This document shows, piece by piece, positions 1 through 13,069 of a DNA stretch of 64,000 nt (within the stretch, counting starts at the first letter, position 1; every line of letters starts with the position of its first letter). Source of the DNA: Rhopalosiphum padi. Taxonomy: Eukaryota; Arthropoda; Insecta; Hemiptera; Aphididae. The position numbers and the translations under genes are program-made. The stretch lies in NCBI RefSeq assembly GCF_020882245.1, contig NC_083600.1, positions 18,228,001 through 18,292,000 on the forward strand, in the 5' to 3' direction. The notes under the pieces were generated by a model. It saw only the letters and a program-made list of their open reading frames with translations, was not told the origin of the DNA and ran no database searches.

Positions 1-1049
1 CTAATATGCAATTCAATCATTTACACGTAATCCATATTATACATAATGATGTGTTTATTTTTATCATCATATTTACAGGTATCATAACTCGATACTATCG
101 CGTGATACAAATTTTTTTATGTTAAAATTTCTAAACTGTCATGATAAAAATCCGTTTTGGCCATATCAACGCACGTTAATTAATACGCGTGCCGATTATC
201 GACCCGGAAAAAAGTTGAAATTTTCGAATAACGATATGGGTGGGGCTGGTGCAATACGTATGTCACTCCTCACAAATGTGGACTATACTCGAGGACTACG
301 TGTGGTTAAATACGCTAACTCACTGATAGTTAATTTAGGATTAGAGGTATATATAAATTATAAATCATGCGTTTAATTATATTCTAAACGGAATTTTTTT
401 TCCAAAAGAATATCAAATAGGTGACTCCAGGTAAAGTATATAAAATTTAAGGTTATATTTTATTACTCGTGTGTAGGTTTGACCGTGAATATTATACAAT
501 TTACGTTTATTTTATAATTAATCATATATATATTATGTGTATTCCTGTGTTATATTATAAGCGCACTCTCTCGCAGTAACTTACAAGTATATAATATATA
601 TTATATATTATACATATGGTACTTTGATTAAAATAATGGTCGTTACTCAGTATTTGTGTAAACGAAGAACTGTTCGCGAGAAACAACGCACCATACAAAC
701 AACTGTAAATGATATTGTGTAAATCCAGTATAGGATAAATAATATACTTAAAGGCACGTGGTGGTGAGATGAACGTCAGCTCAATATTATAATGTCGACC
801 ATTAAGTTGGCGGATAGCGTGAAATTTAATCCACGAGAGTTGTGTGAGTTGTTCGTGTTAGAGTGCTGTCCCACTAACAAAAATAAAACATTAATAGTTG
901 TATACGTTTATTACCGTAAAACTAAAACAAACACAGATCGTATAAAATGTTTGCATATAAATTACAATAATGCGCTCGGTAATTCGTATTTACATATTAT
1001 AGGGACGGAATTATATTATTACCAGCAGATCTGTCTTATATAATAAAAA
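1..1049. other. AT-rich non-coding left edge
   Basis: No supported gene. Two short open frames (119-376 and 792-1043, plus strand) have no recognisable domain and no convincing splice context, and their composition matches the surrounding DNA. They are most simply chance frames. Confidence 0.5.
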
Positions 1050-1647
1050 CAGTGGCGATTCTAGGAATGACCCAGCTCCACCTCTAACGTAGGTATAACT
1101 AAGTACAGAAGTATTAGCGTTAACAAATAATTAATTCAGCATTATTTTTATTTTTTTTACATAACTATTTAAACAAAGAATCAGTGAAAATATAAAATCT
1201 CTATTCACCATGATCATCATTATAATTATTATTGTTTAATAATATAATTACCTTGTAAATTTATTAATTATTACCACTTCAATAATTGTAATCTACAAAT
1301 AACTTACTATACGTAAGTGAAAACATTCACTCAATCAATGAACATAAATTTACATTACCTAAAAAATATATCGAACAACCTAACCTAGGATAACTAGACA
1401 CGAAATATAAAGTTACACTATAGTTATAGGTCATATAGTGTAATGATAATTAAATGTTTGTAGATTTAAAAAGTAATAAACCAAAAAAATATTTTATGGA
1501 CATTTTTAAAGAGACTATATACAGCATAAAAATACATTTTTTTTAAGAATTAATTTATAAACGAAAAAGGTTTTTTTTCGAAATATTATAGTAACACAGC
1601 GAGGAAGTGTTTAAGCCCATATAACCCATCCCTCGTATGCGCCATTG
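1050..1647. mobile_element. Possible degenerate hAT-like MITE
   Basis: The left end reads CAGTGGCGATTCTAGGAATG. The right end, read on the opposite strand from 1647, reads CAATGGCGCATACGAGGGAT. About 15 of 20 positions agree with one gap, and both resemble CAGTGGCG-type hAT ends. The interior is AT-rich with no coding potential. The flanking 8-mers do not match, so no target-site duplication supports the borders. The pairing could be a coincidence or an old, eroded copy. Confidence 0.3.
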
Positions 1648-4600
1648 CGTATAATATATGCAGAAGATGACGCGTCAGATAAATTGCAATTAAATATGCC
1701 GTATTTTCACTGATCCACCTCTGTACACATCCTGATACTCAGTATAAGATAATATATCATATTTTTAACGGTTATAATATCTAATATAATTTTTATATAT
1801 TAATGGGAACACTTCATAAAAACAACTAGCTATAAAACAGATACACACACGTGCGCGCGCACGTATATTTGTCACGAACCGCCGAGGTGTGGTCCTGTTG
1901 CGAATCTGCTGCAGCCCGAAGCTGCCGTTGTTGCTGATCTGTAAATTTAATATCGGGCGGGCATCGATTTGCATGTCATCCGAAAAGGATATTGGGGACA
2001 AAGTCGACGGGTGACTCAAACATCCTAAACACACACGCACTGTATATAATATAGGTAAGCTGCTTATGCGTATGTGACGATAGAAAGTTGTAAATATTTC
2101 GGCTGTTTGTCGTATATAATACATATACATGTGACTACTATAATAGGTATGTTATGTTCTGTTCGAGAGAAATGAAAAAACAAGTCACGCTATAAATGTA
2201 TCCATTTCAAGCTTAAATTTGTTTTATCATATCATTAAGTCAATAAAATTAAAAAAAGTATAATTGTTTGTTTATTATGAAAACGGCGGTATTACTGTAA
2301 TTTATAATAATTATATCTTACGCAGACTGTAAGCCGGGACTACATATAGGTCTTAAGCTCATAAAAAAAACTATGAATTGTGTTTATTGACCATCGTACT
2401 GAAAAATACGCAGATTGAAAGCGTCAAAACCTCATTTTCGTAAAAAAAATATCATAAATACATAATAATAGTATATAGTCGGTGTATAATATATTATATG
2501 GTCATATCCACTCATATCTCATAAGGACTCTGTTTGAATACGTATTGCTAGTATCGCAAAGCCGGGCAAAGGTAGCAGATGTTACAACAGCAACGATCAT
2601 CGAGTTGAATCTCAACTCTCGAGAATATTCGAAAATCGTCCTGTTTAACGTGTGTCTTTACAAATTTTTTAACTAAAACCAAAAATGATAATATGCTTTG
2701 TCTGTAGAATTAATTATAGCGTGAACATTTTTCATTATTGTAAGGTTGTATTGAAGGCATTGGATTGTGATCCTTTTATAATTTTTTTTATGCACAAAAA
2801 ATAACACTTAACGCTGATGTACAAATTATTAATTATCAATAAACGGCTGTTCTCTTTTTCTTTCTTCAGTGACAATTTTCATTTTTCCATTAAATACATA
2901 CAGCATATTGTGTTCATAATGAATTACTTTTAATATGAAAACTAATTTAATGAAAATATATACCGATTAATAATTAAGATAGTGCCTTCATTAAATGCAT
3001 AACATTTAAAATACAATAAAGTGATATGTTAAAACGATAAAGTTTTGATGTAATTATGCAAATTCATTTAAATTATAATTAGATAAAGGTCACACTTTTT
3101 TTTGTAAAATTAATTAATTTCATACACAAATGTACTATAATTGGACAACTATATGAAATTATATAAAATTACTCAATCTTGTTTCTAAAAATCAGGTATG
3201 CAAAATTATGTAAATTGTATACTAATTTTTACTTTCAGTAATTAAAACATATCATTACCGTGTCGACAACTTATTAGTGTTTTAAAACTTATAATTTGAA
3301 AACTTCATAATAATTCATTTAACTAGACTTGTTTTTCTGTTTCCTTAGAAAAATTAATTGGTATATTATTTTTGCTAATATACACTCAATAGTTAATACT
3401 TGTGTAACACGCAACATATGAATAGGATTATAATTTAATTTACCAATTTATTGATTTCATCGATAAAAATAAAAATTAATATTGACGATTGAATAAAAAG
3501 TTTTGGGACACTGGATACAAATTACAATCGCCAGCATATCATAATTAGAATATAATCCGTTTTGTATTCATATTTTGAATGAACATCATTAATGCAGTTA
3601 TAATACAATTTGCATTATAATAAGTTCATATACGTACATAACATAATGGGAAATGGAAATCTCTTCTGAGATTGGCAATTGAAAATTGTTTAATGATGTG
3701 ATTTTCAAAGAGAAATCTGCTGTGAAAATTCACTCTAACATAAGAATATATCAATATGTATGTATATTTATATGTATTACATTTTACTATTGAATATTTG
3801 GTTTTGTCATGGTACGCGTGTAATGTATATTTTAAATAATGTTATTAGTTGTGCTTTTTAAATGTGTGTACAATACCTACACGGTTTTTAATAACAATCA
3901 ATCTATTTACATATTATAATTAGAAAAATGAATTTTTGTTTTCATATGGGATAAGACTGCACATGTTTAATTGTATATTTCTACATTATACGATGTATCT
4001 ATTTTACTTTATTTTCTGTAATTATTGTTTTGCTTGTTGAAATAATTTTATCACTCACCTTTAATAAATATAACAAATAATAATTATTATTTTTTTAGTT
4101 CACTTATAACTCGTGTGTATAATAAATTTAGTATTTTATTTTGTAAACTTTTAACTTTTTTACTGACTAAAATGTTTATCTATCTTAATTCTTCAATTGA
4201 AGAAGTAGGTAAAGCACATAAAATTATTCGTTGTATAACGGATAATTTAGTTATTTCAAATCAATTAAAATAATATTGTTAATCGTTATTACTTATTAAT
4301 TAATATATCATCAAACGATGTAAGGGAACATTCATATTAGGTTATGTAGTACATAAACGTTATAAACACTAAACGGAAACTTTCAGCGTTGTGGATTTAA
4401 AAATGGCATTTAAAACGGAAAATACATGTATCAAAATATAATAATCATTATTTAATGGCTAGTATACAGTAAAAAACGTACATTTTTAAGAATGTATAAT
4501 ATTGTAATGGGCACACTGCGTATATTTATTAAAAACCTTTATTAATCATAGTTGTAGTAATAACTCGATTTCCGTACGATCGCATATTAACTTTTAAGTA

Positions 4601-4917
4601 TTGAATGTGAAAATATTTTTTCAGTTTTTCGATTAAACTATTATTATGATCTGAGAAACAAAAAGATTTCGTACTTTGACTTATATTATAGTTCTAGGTA
4701 ATACAAACAAATGCGTATGAATAAGTGTTTTTACTACTATTGGAACACACGTATATATAAAGATTAAAGATACAAACATAATTTTAATAATAGTTTTTAA
4801 AAATATTATAATAATCTTATTAGTTATAAGAATACCTAATAATAAAACATCAAATAAAAAATAACTTTAGATTATATCATATATATATTATTATTATATC
4901 GATGAACCATCTGCGTA
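1648..4917. other. Non-coding, with one GC-richer patch
   Basis: Mostly featureless AT-rich DNA. At 1849-1864 there is a perfect 16-bp palindrome, ACGTGCGCGCGCACGT. Directly to its right, about 1870-2035, base composition rises. On the minus strand this patch has an open frame (1765-2130) that includes the string QISNNGSFGLQQIRNRTTPR, preceded by a TTTACAG acceptor-like site. I do not recognise it. It could be a small exon or untranslated exon of an unknown gene, or chance. Confidence 0.35.
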
Positions 4918-4963
4918 TATAATATGTGCAACGTGCATATATAACCTATATGCACATATTATT
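4918..4963. repeat. Nested inverted repeats with alternative hairpins
   Basis: AATATGTGCA (4921-4930) pairs perfectly with TGCACATATT (4951-4960). Inside it, GTGCATATA (4933-4941) pairs perfectly with TATATGCAC (4947-4955) across a 5-base loop. The outer right arm overlaps the inner right arm, so only one of the two stems can form fully. The module ATGTGCAACGTGCAT recurs with one change near 5000. Function is unknown, and the stems are too short for a standard pre-miRNA. Confidence 0.55.
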
Positions 4964-7900
4964 ATACTATAATGTATCGCAAATGTTTACGACACGTATG
5001 TGCACCGTGCATTGTTCTGCAGGAAATGATAAATGGGTGGAGGAGACATATAATAATAGGTTAATATGACCTTATACGATATATATATAATATAAATTAT
5101 ATTCACTTTAATGATCACTTTGAAGTGTTAATGCTTATTATTATATGTTTGGGTATTCTTCGGCGACTACGTCAAAAAAAAAGTTCAAAGAAAACATCGT
5201 CTTACCAAATGTTTAATTATACATCTATAAATTCCTCTCCTAGTTAGATATTATAGACAACGGTTAAATGAACTTCTTAGATAAATTCCTTTTTTGCTGA
5301 GCAGTGTTCGGGAACCTCCCCACCATATCCAAGTGGCCCACTCATTCAAATACAAATCAACATAATTAATAAATAAAATTGTAACCATTTTCCAGTCTTG
5401 TATAGAATGTCTTGGCGTTAAAAATAGTCAAATTACAACTTGCATGCGTGAAAATCATTATTAAAATATTCATTCATAATACAGATTATATTGGAGTTAT
5501 TAATCAAACAATATTATAGTGTTATGCTTTCAAAATAAAGTTTTCAGGTCGATTATTGAGAATACGAAGATGTTTGTAAATTAGATTTAGTTTTTATTTT
5601 TATTGGTAAGATTTTAGATTTGGCTTACTGGTACAGAAGTGTATTAATTGAAATCTATAAGTAAAATAACTATGAAAAGGTATGTAGAACCCAGTCTTAC
5701 AAATGTTTGTATTTTCGATGCTTAAGATTTATACAATAGGTTTTAGATTTGTAACCCATATCACTTAATAATAGCTACTTTTAAAGTAATGTATTTATAC
5801 ATACGAACAATATTGTAAAGGTGAACAATTTAAAATGATAGGTATAATGAATAATATTACACTTCAACTTTGATTAAAAAAATAATATAGTACATTCAAT
5901 AATATATCATGCAGGTATATAGGTATAAATTATAAATTGTTCACATATTTAAACTTGATTATTCATTAATAAGATGACATTTCCACATTGATTATTTAAG
6001 AAATTTTTAATTTCAGATGGTGTAAAGTGAAAATACCGAACATTGATAATAATGTGCACATTAATAGATTTTTTGTATTATTTTATTTTTAAAATTATAT
6101 TTCACTTTTAATTACTAATTAATTAATTTTGGTTATTATAAATATAAATTAAGTACCTATCCATAATTTATTAAAACTAACATGGAAAATGTTCGTTTCG
6201 TTGGTTTTCGGTCTGATAAAACGAGGTTTTTGTTACAATAGTATGTAATAATTACGATGGAAACTGTGGACTGTGGTCCGTAACAGAAAGTTTTTCTATG
6301 TTTTAGCTTACGATTATATACCTATTATATCTGTATGACTGTATGTTACAAGAATTCTCGCTAATTATTTTTTTGATTTTTGTATGAAAAAGGTGATTTT
6401 TCTTATATAGAATACAATAATTTTTTTTATAATAAAATCAATATTTAATTAGAGACTTCTAGATGGTTTAATATAAAAAATGTGTCAAATAAGATATATT
6501 TATGACAATATATCGTTCAGTTCATAATTATCAATCTAAGTCTAACTATATAGTATAAATAGGAAACTAAATTTTACTCTAGAAAAAAAAAATTAATAAT
6601 AACAAAAATTGTAACATTACAGTTTTGTTGTTAAATTGTATAAATTACAATTTAAATTATATTATTGGCATTATTGGTAAGAGAAAAATTCGTTTAAAAA
6701 AAATATTCTTTATATATGTATAATGTATATATAAATATACTTAATTGTTTTATTTATAAGCAATTTAAAAAATAGGTATCATACAGAGTGTAAATAATAG
6801 AATTATATAAAAAAATATATCTTAAATCTTTAAAGAACACTTATTGTGTTTAAATAATTAACACAAAATTAATAACGAATCAATCTTTACAATATAATTC
6901 TTTTTGTTTAATTTATATACTCACTATAATATAAACGATTGACGAAAAGCATGTAGAGATTAACAATGGCGGGTTATTTTTATTTATTTTTTTTTGTGAA
7001 GACTAAAACGTTTTATACCTATGGTCTGACGGTTAGCAAAGAAAATATAATTTCATTAATATCATATTTATAGCCGCCATACTGTTTACACACGACATAC
7101 TTATATTATTCATTTAGCGTTCCTAAGTGTGTGTCTATTGTAAATTTTATACAATATTATATGTTATATGTGTAACATTAATATTTTGAATCAGATACCT
7201 GTTATTCAAATGACACTTGTTGGTATTATATATATATATATATATATACGTATGTTAACAGTGTAATGTTTTCGTGTGTCTTGTTGTAGTTTTTTTTTTT
7301 TTTATCATAGTAGCAGCATCAAGGTGTTTTTTATTTTCTGAGTAGGTACCTACATATTAAATAAATGCTGACAAGCGTAACTGCGACGATTGCCAAACAT
7401 ATTATTTATTATTATTCTCATCAAAAATGGATTTTATCTTACAAATCGTATAGTATTATATTCGCTTAATACGATAATGATAAGTTGTGTTTTTTTTTGT
7501 ACCTCTACTTTTTCTTATTTACGCATAATTAGCAGGTCAATCGAATATTTAACAATTCGTCCTAACGTAGTCTTAACTTTAAGTATTTGCATCTTTTAAA
7601 ACTAAAACGCATTTTATATATATATATATATAATATAAGTAAACATAATGATATTTAATGATTTATATACACATTAAAAGTTCTAAATTAATAAAAATTA
7701 ATTTTATTTCAATCATTGTATAATATTATAACTACAATTATTTCTAAGAAATGTCAATTGTTGACCCACCAAAGAACAAAATTGATTCAATTTTTTTTCA
7801 GAAACCTCTCTCGTAGTTGATGATTGGTGAATTTTTTCTACAAAAATAAACTTAAATATCTAATTGTTAAACCAATACATTTAATGTTCCGTTTAAAATT

Positions 7901-9429
7901 AAAAAAAAAACGATTATAAAAGGTTCCAGATTAAAAATATATGTTTGATGTTACAGCTTATTAACATATAATTAATATAGCTAATAAACTTATAAGCAAT
8001 ATACCTTATACACTTACCTAATATAATCCAAGTGACTCGCTAGATCTATTTTATAGGTATCTCACGTAATTATTAAATTGGTAGTCTTAAAAATATGATA
8101 ATGGAAAAGCCTTAAAGGGTTGTACATTATATTATTAAATATACAGTGAAAACTAATCATTCATAAATTATAATAATTAGAGGAGCAGAGAGCAACTTCG
8201 AAAATTAGTTTTCTAATATTATTGTAAATGATTGTTTCATATAAAAAAAGTAATAATAATAAAATAAAATAACATAGACAATCGTTAAACTTGAAAAATT
8301 ATAGAAAATTATTTATCTGTTCTAGACGGTATCTTTATTTTTGCCTCAAATTATAATGTTATTTAATTTTTTATTAGTAATAGCCAATAGGTACTTAATT
8401 TTATTATAATATAACAGTATGTCAGTATATTATTATCTCTTTCTTTATAAAATATCTAGTTATAAAGTATAGAAATGGATCATCTGTGGATTGCGCACAA
8501 GTCTTCAGTTTTGATTATTTTATGATGTATACATATTAGTATATATACGAAAATATATTGTAAAAATTATATTATATTTTTTATATTAATTATATCGTAA
8601 AATTGTGTTATACATTTATCGGTTTCTCACGTGTTCATATGAAATCATAATTTTTAAATGTACTTTTCGAATTGTCTCAATCTCTCAATGTATGTGAAAC
8701 TTAAATTAGGATAATGTAATATATATATAACAAGACTAGTAGTCTATATATTTTTATTAATTTTATCAGTTAATTTTGATGTTTCTAAATAATTTAAAAA
8801 ATTTATTTAAGTATTACAACCATAAAATGTGAAAGATACAATCAATTTTTTGTCATTTGTACTTATTTTATTAAATTAATAAAAATATTATATTTATTTA
8901 AGTTTTTGTGATTTTATCAAGACATTATTTGAAGCATAATTAAAAAAAAGTTATAACATTTGATTTAATGTCGAAACCTTTGAAACCTAGAATAAACTGA
9001 GTTATTATGTATTATTTATTAATAGTAAGTTTTATGGACTTAAATTTTAAAGTTTAAAGATAAGGAGTAAGATCTAAACTTAGGTTGATACATATATTAT
9101 TATTTATAATATAGAACTAGATAATAATTGATTTTATTAAATATTATTGATATATCAAAATGTCCAATTTAAATAAAAATATATCTAATGTTAAAAAAAA
9201 AAAATTAATTAATTATATTATTACTTCAATATAATACGAGTATATTGAGTGGTTCTTTTTTTACTTTATATTTATTTTACTCATTATTTAAAAATCTATT
9301 AACGTTTTGGAAAATATTTTTTTTACATCATTTCTAGTCGAAATAACACAACATTTTTTTATCGTTTTAATATTTTTAAGTTTTTTCTTTTTTAAATGAA
9401 AATATAATACATTTTTATATTAATATCCG
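4964..9429. other. AT-rich non-coding stretch
   Basis: No gene is supported. It contains pure TA runs at 7227-7248 and 7615-7632 and many homopolymer tracts. A small GC-richer patch near 5310-5345 may be a transposon remnant, but no paired end was found. Short frames such as 7390-7599 look like AT-rich noise. Confidence 0.5.
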
Positions 9430-9720
9430 GAATCAAAGTATTTTTCGGATTTTTTTGAAACATAATAATCTAAATTAGGAATTAGGATGAGCGCAATTTA
9501 TGAGTTATAAGTATTTACATTTTACGTGAACGAAATAGTAGACCATAATTTTACGGAGTATCATCCCTGTATCACTCCACACTACTCACCCACCTAAGTT
9601 TCAAATAGTTATAATTCATATACGTTCAAATTTAGATTTTTATGCATAAAAATACTCCGAAAAATTCTTGGCTTCAGAATATGAATTTAGAAATATGTTT
9701 TCATACAAAAAAGTAAAAAA
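9430..9720. repeat. Probable interspersed repeat remnant
   Basis: This segment has a texture different from its neighbours. A block GTATTTTTCGGA near 9439 is echoed in inverted form by ATACTCCGAAAAAT near 9651, and it contains phrases such as GAGTTATAAGTATTTACATT that resemble repeats I associate with aphid genomes. No clear terminal repeats, target duplication or coding frame were found. The call rests on pattern memory plus the loose inverted similarity. Confidence 0.3.
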
Positions 9721-9903
9721 ACTTAAGAAACTATAACAAAAAATGTCGTTTTATATTCAAAAGTTAATATATTTTAAATTAATGAGTATTGCTTCATTAG
9801 AAAATCACCATGTACATGAGATATTAGGTATTCAAATATACAAATATTCACCGGGGAATCAATCGTCTAGCGTAAAAAAAAAATTACTTAATTCGTCGTG
9901 TAC

Positions 9904-10380
9904 TTATAAACCGCGAGTATTCAACCGATAATATGATAACGGATTCAGTCTTCTACTGCTACATCGGTTGTAAATAAAAAAAGGATAAAGTGACAACGTC
10001 ATACTTGTATGGCGGCGGACAAGCGTGTGTGCGGTCGGATGGAAATGGCATAACAATAATAATAAAAATGATAATAATAATAATAATGGTATCATGGGCG
10101 GTATGCGTAGACAATCCGTGGCAATTTCTCCTCGTTAAAAAAAAAAATGAAATATTATTATATACATCGCGTAGGTACCTATATATACATCGCGTATGGT
10201 TCGATGATGGATCCGGTTTGTTGTTGTTTTTCGCCATTATCGCGTTATTACGATTTTTTTTTATATTATTATTTTTTAAGATCGGCAAAATAATATAGTA
10301 ATACGTTTTATATTATAATATATAGGTAGGTACGAATATTATACCGTCAGCGTCTTGCCCACTTTAACCACCGCGTAGTA
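9904..10380. other. Low-complexity, slightly GC-richer stretch
   Basis: Open frames occur on both strands (9959-10288 and 9990-10298), but they span AAT/ATA repeats that translate as runs of isoleucine, and homopolymers that give lysine or phenylalanine runs. No domain is visible. They look like by-products of trinucleotide repeats at about 10051-10087. Confidence 0.45.
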
Positions 10381-11183
10381 CAGAGTGATTCACTAAGCAT
10401 GCTCACAACTCATTTTTTCTTCAATAATGTTATCATTCAAAATTTTATTTTTAGAACTTTTGAATATACTTAAAGACCATTCTTTAAACTATCGACATTT
10501 TTGTAACACTTAAGAAATATTTTGTGGAGATACTAACTTATATTTTTAAAATAAGAACTCTGTTTTCTACTTTAAATTATTTAGTGGACATATTTTTTGT
10601 TGAAAATACTGACGTATCAAAATAAAAATATAAACGAACAAAACTTGGATTTATTTATTGTCGTGTATACTAAGAATATAGTATAAGTTCATGATAATAG
10701 GTTGGAATAAATGGATATTGAGAGAATGAAAGTAATTGTGAATTAAAAATATTAATAATCAATAAATTAATCTTTAAAAATGTATAAATTATTAAAATGG
10801 TTCAAGTATAAATACACATACAATTGATCCAATATTATATTTATTTTATATTTTTTAAAAAACCTTTATTAAGGAATGATTATCCTTAGTATGAACATTT
10901 TAATAACTTAAAAACCACTTATTTAAATTTTGAAGTAGGTACATCAACATTTTCAAACGAAATAAATTTATAGTAAGAAAAAGAGGTTTTCGTTTACAAA
11001 AAAAAAATAATATTTATATCTGAACAGGATACTCAAGATCCTGTGGGATACCAAATACAAAAAATGTCAAGAATTGTAAAGTATTATTTTTAAAAATATT
11101 TAAAATAATTAAAAATTTGAATTTGAATAAATGTATTATTAAACGAAAAAATGGGGGTGAGCCATGTTTGGTGAATCACCCTG
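10381..11183. mobile_element. TA-target MITE, Tc1/mariner-like, 803 bp
   Basis: The left end is CAGAGTGATTCACTAAGCAT from 10381. The right end, read inward on the minus strand from 11183, is CAGGGTGATTCACCAAACAT. The similarity continues through CTCAC-rich subterminal sequence for about 35 bp. TA dinucleotides flank both ends (10379-10380 and 11184-11185), as expected for Tc1/mariner-type insertion. There is no transposase frame. The left subterminal sequence matches the element at 34549 and fragments at 26314 and 62971, so this is a multicopy family. A short ACAGGAT/ATCCTGT hairpin lies inside at 11024-11044. Confidence 0.75.
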
Positions 11184-13049
11184 TAGGTGTTGGTAGATAC
11201 CTCCGACATTGTTGGTCACTGCTACAGCAACAACAGCAAATCCACACCTGTGCACTGTGCAGCGCGGGACCTACAACAGACACATCGCCCCCAGAGAAAA
11301 CGAAAGTCGACCGATGACTCATATCGCACTGCACAATTCTACGAAATCTTATTATATACACTGCAGTTAATGATACGTGACGGCGATAGATTTGTGTGTA
11401 TATAATACAGCACCTATACAACACGTATATATACGTTTGTATAACAACACTATTTTATATACATATTGGTACATCGCCGCAGGTGCAAAGTACCGGTAAC
11501 GTTTCGCCAAAACGATATGACTGGGGCACGACATTATAAAAATAGAGCTATGTGGAATTGAAATAGACGCGGAATACTCCTCACGCTTTTCAGCGACTCA
11601 TCCGATAATCGCGCTCTCGGACGATACGCGATCAAATTTTAACGCCATAATGTCAAATTAAATGTATCTACTTATGTGTTTTTTTACGTCTCGACGCGTG
11701 AACTTCGATATTCGCACATTTCCGGTACATTTTTAACAGTCGCGCGCCCAGACGCGTTGACACCGAAAGAAACGGAAAGACTGCCACTATTTTATAGTAT
11801 TTTTTTCATTTTTATCACCGAAATTTTATTATGGAACTAATCATTGACATTTAATAAATCACCTGGTAGGTATTCGAATCGCCTTAAAAGCTTTTAAATT
11901 CGGAGACGTGAAATGTTTACACCGTGATAATAATAATAATATAACATACGTACGGAATTAAATGACCATATCCCGGCCGGTATTATATATAGGTATCGCG
12001 TGATTCGTGATCGGCTTATAAACAGTAATAAAATATTATTAAACTCAGTAAAACGCGTATTATTGTCAATTATATTATTTATTTGCTTGGACGTATCACA
12101 ACGGTGCAGTTAGTTATAGGTACATAAATTAAAGATGGTATGTGCGTCTATACTCGCATTTTGCGTTACCGTGGTGCGTGAAAAAATGTAGGTGAAGAAC
12201 CAAATGGGTTGGTGCAGTGAAAGTATTCGTCAGAGCCCAGAGGTCGACAACGCGCGGGTTGCCGCGGAGTACAAGATTGTATTATAAATATCGTCAATTA
12301 CCAAGGACAAACGCAGAATAATAAAATATATATATATATATATGGTCTCTGTATATCTACTATAATAATGCTCACCGCGGCCACGTGCAATCGCAATTAA
12401 CTTTCAGGGCATATTATCGGAGTATTTGACAATGCGTTTTACATCAACAATAATTGCATTATAATGATAAGTGTATATCATAATACCTACCCATACAATA
12501 TATTATATTATACGCTGTAGATAGGTACCAGGCAATAGGCATACGTCATTTGAGCGCCCGCGAGAGCAACGGACGATTGAATAGAATATACGAATTATAT
12601 GTGTACACTGTACTTCGATATACATAACATGTGCGTTATATTATTATTATTATAATATTATATCCGAGAGCACAAATTAAAATGGAAAACTAATAAAACA
12701 AAACCAAAAAAAAATTCAAATTATAGGAGTTCGGTTCGGCCGGTACATATAAAGAGTTCGATAGGTAATATACGATTGGAAAGTATCTGTATGCAGTACA
12801 AAAAACAAAATCGTTGACCAAAATATAGGACTGCCGCGCGGCGCTTGTCGATGATCACGACGGCGACGACGACGATGATGATGATGATATAGAAAACAGA
12901 TACAACGGACATAATATTATATTATACGCGGCGCATTGTAGTGTGGTGTACTATAACGTTAAACTAGATAATTGTTCGAATGAGAGAAACATAATCTGTA
13001 GGTAGTTACATATATAGAAGTATGTGGTGGGCACGATCCATTCGAAGGA
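11184..13049. other. Non-coding, moderately CpG-rich
   Basis: The region from about 11460 to 12290 is visibly richer in GC and CpG than the surrounding desert (for example around 11600 and 12230-12275), but I find no frame with a domain or a consistent exon structure. Simple repeats include TA near 12327-12343 and a mixed GAC/GAT trinucleotide tract at about 12854-12888. It could be regulatory DNA or hold untranslated exons. Confidence 0.35.
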
Positions 13050-13069
13050 GTCATGAATGCATTCATGAC
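13050..13069. repeat. Perfect 20-bp palindrome
   Basis: GTCATGAATGCATTCATGAC equals its own reverse complement with no spacer. The bases outside the two ends do not pair. It sits in non-coding DNA with no transposon border nearby. A symmetric protein-binding site is one reading, and chance is another in such a long AT-rich sequence. Confidence 0.7.

Noticed and set aside
9959..10298. Overlapping frames on both strands near 10 kb
   Set aside because: They are generated by AAT trinucleotide and homopolymer repeats and have no protein features.
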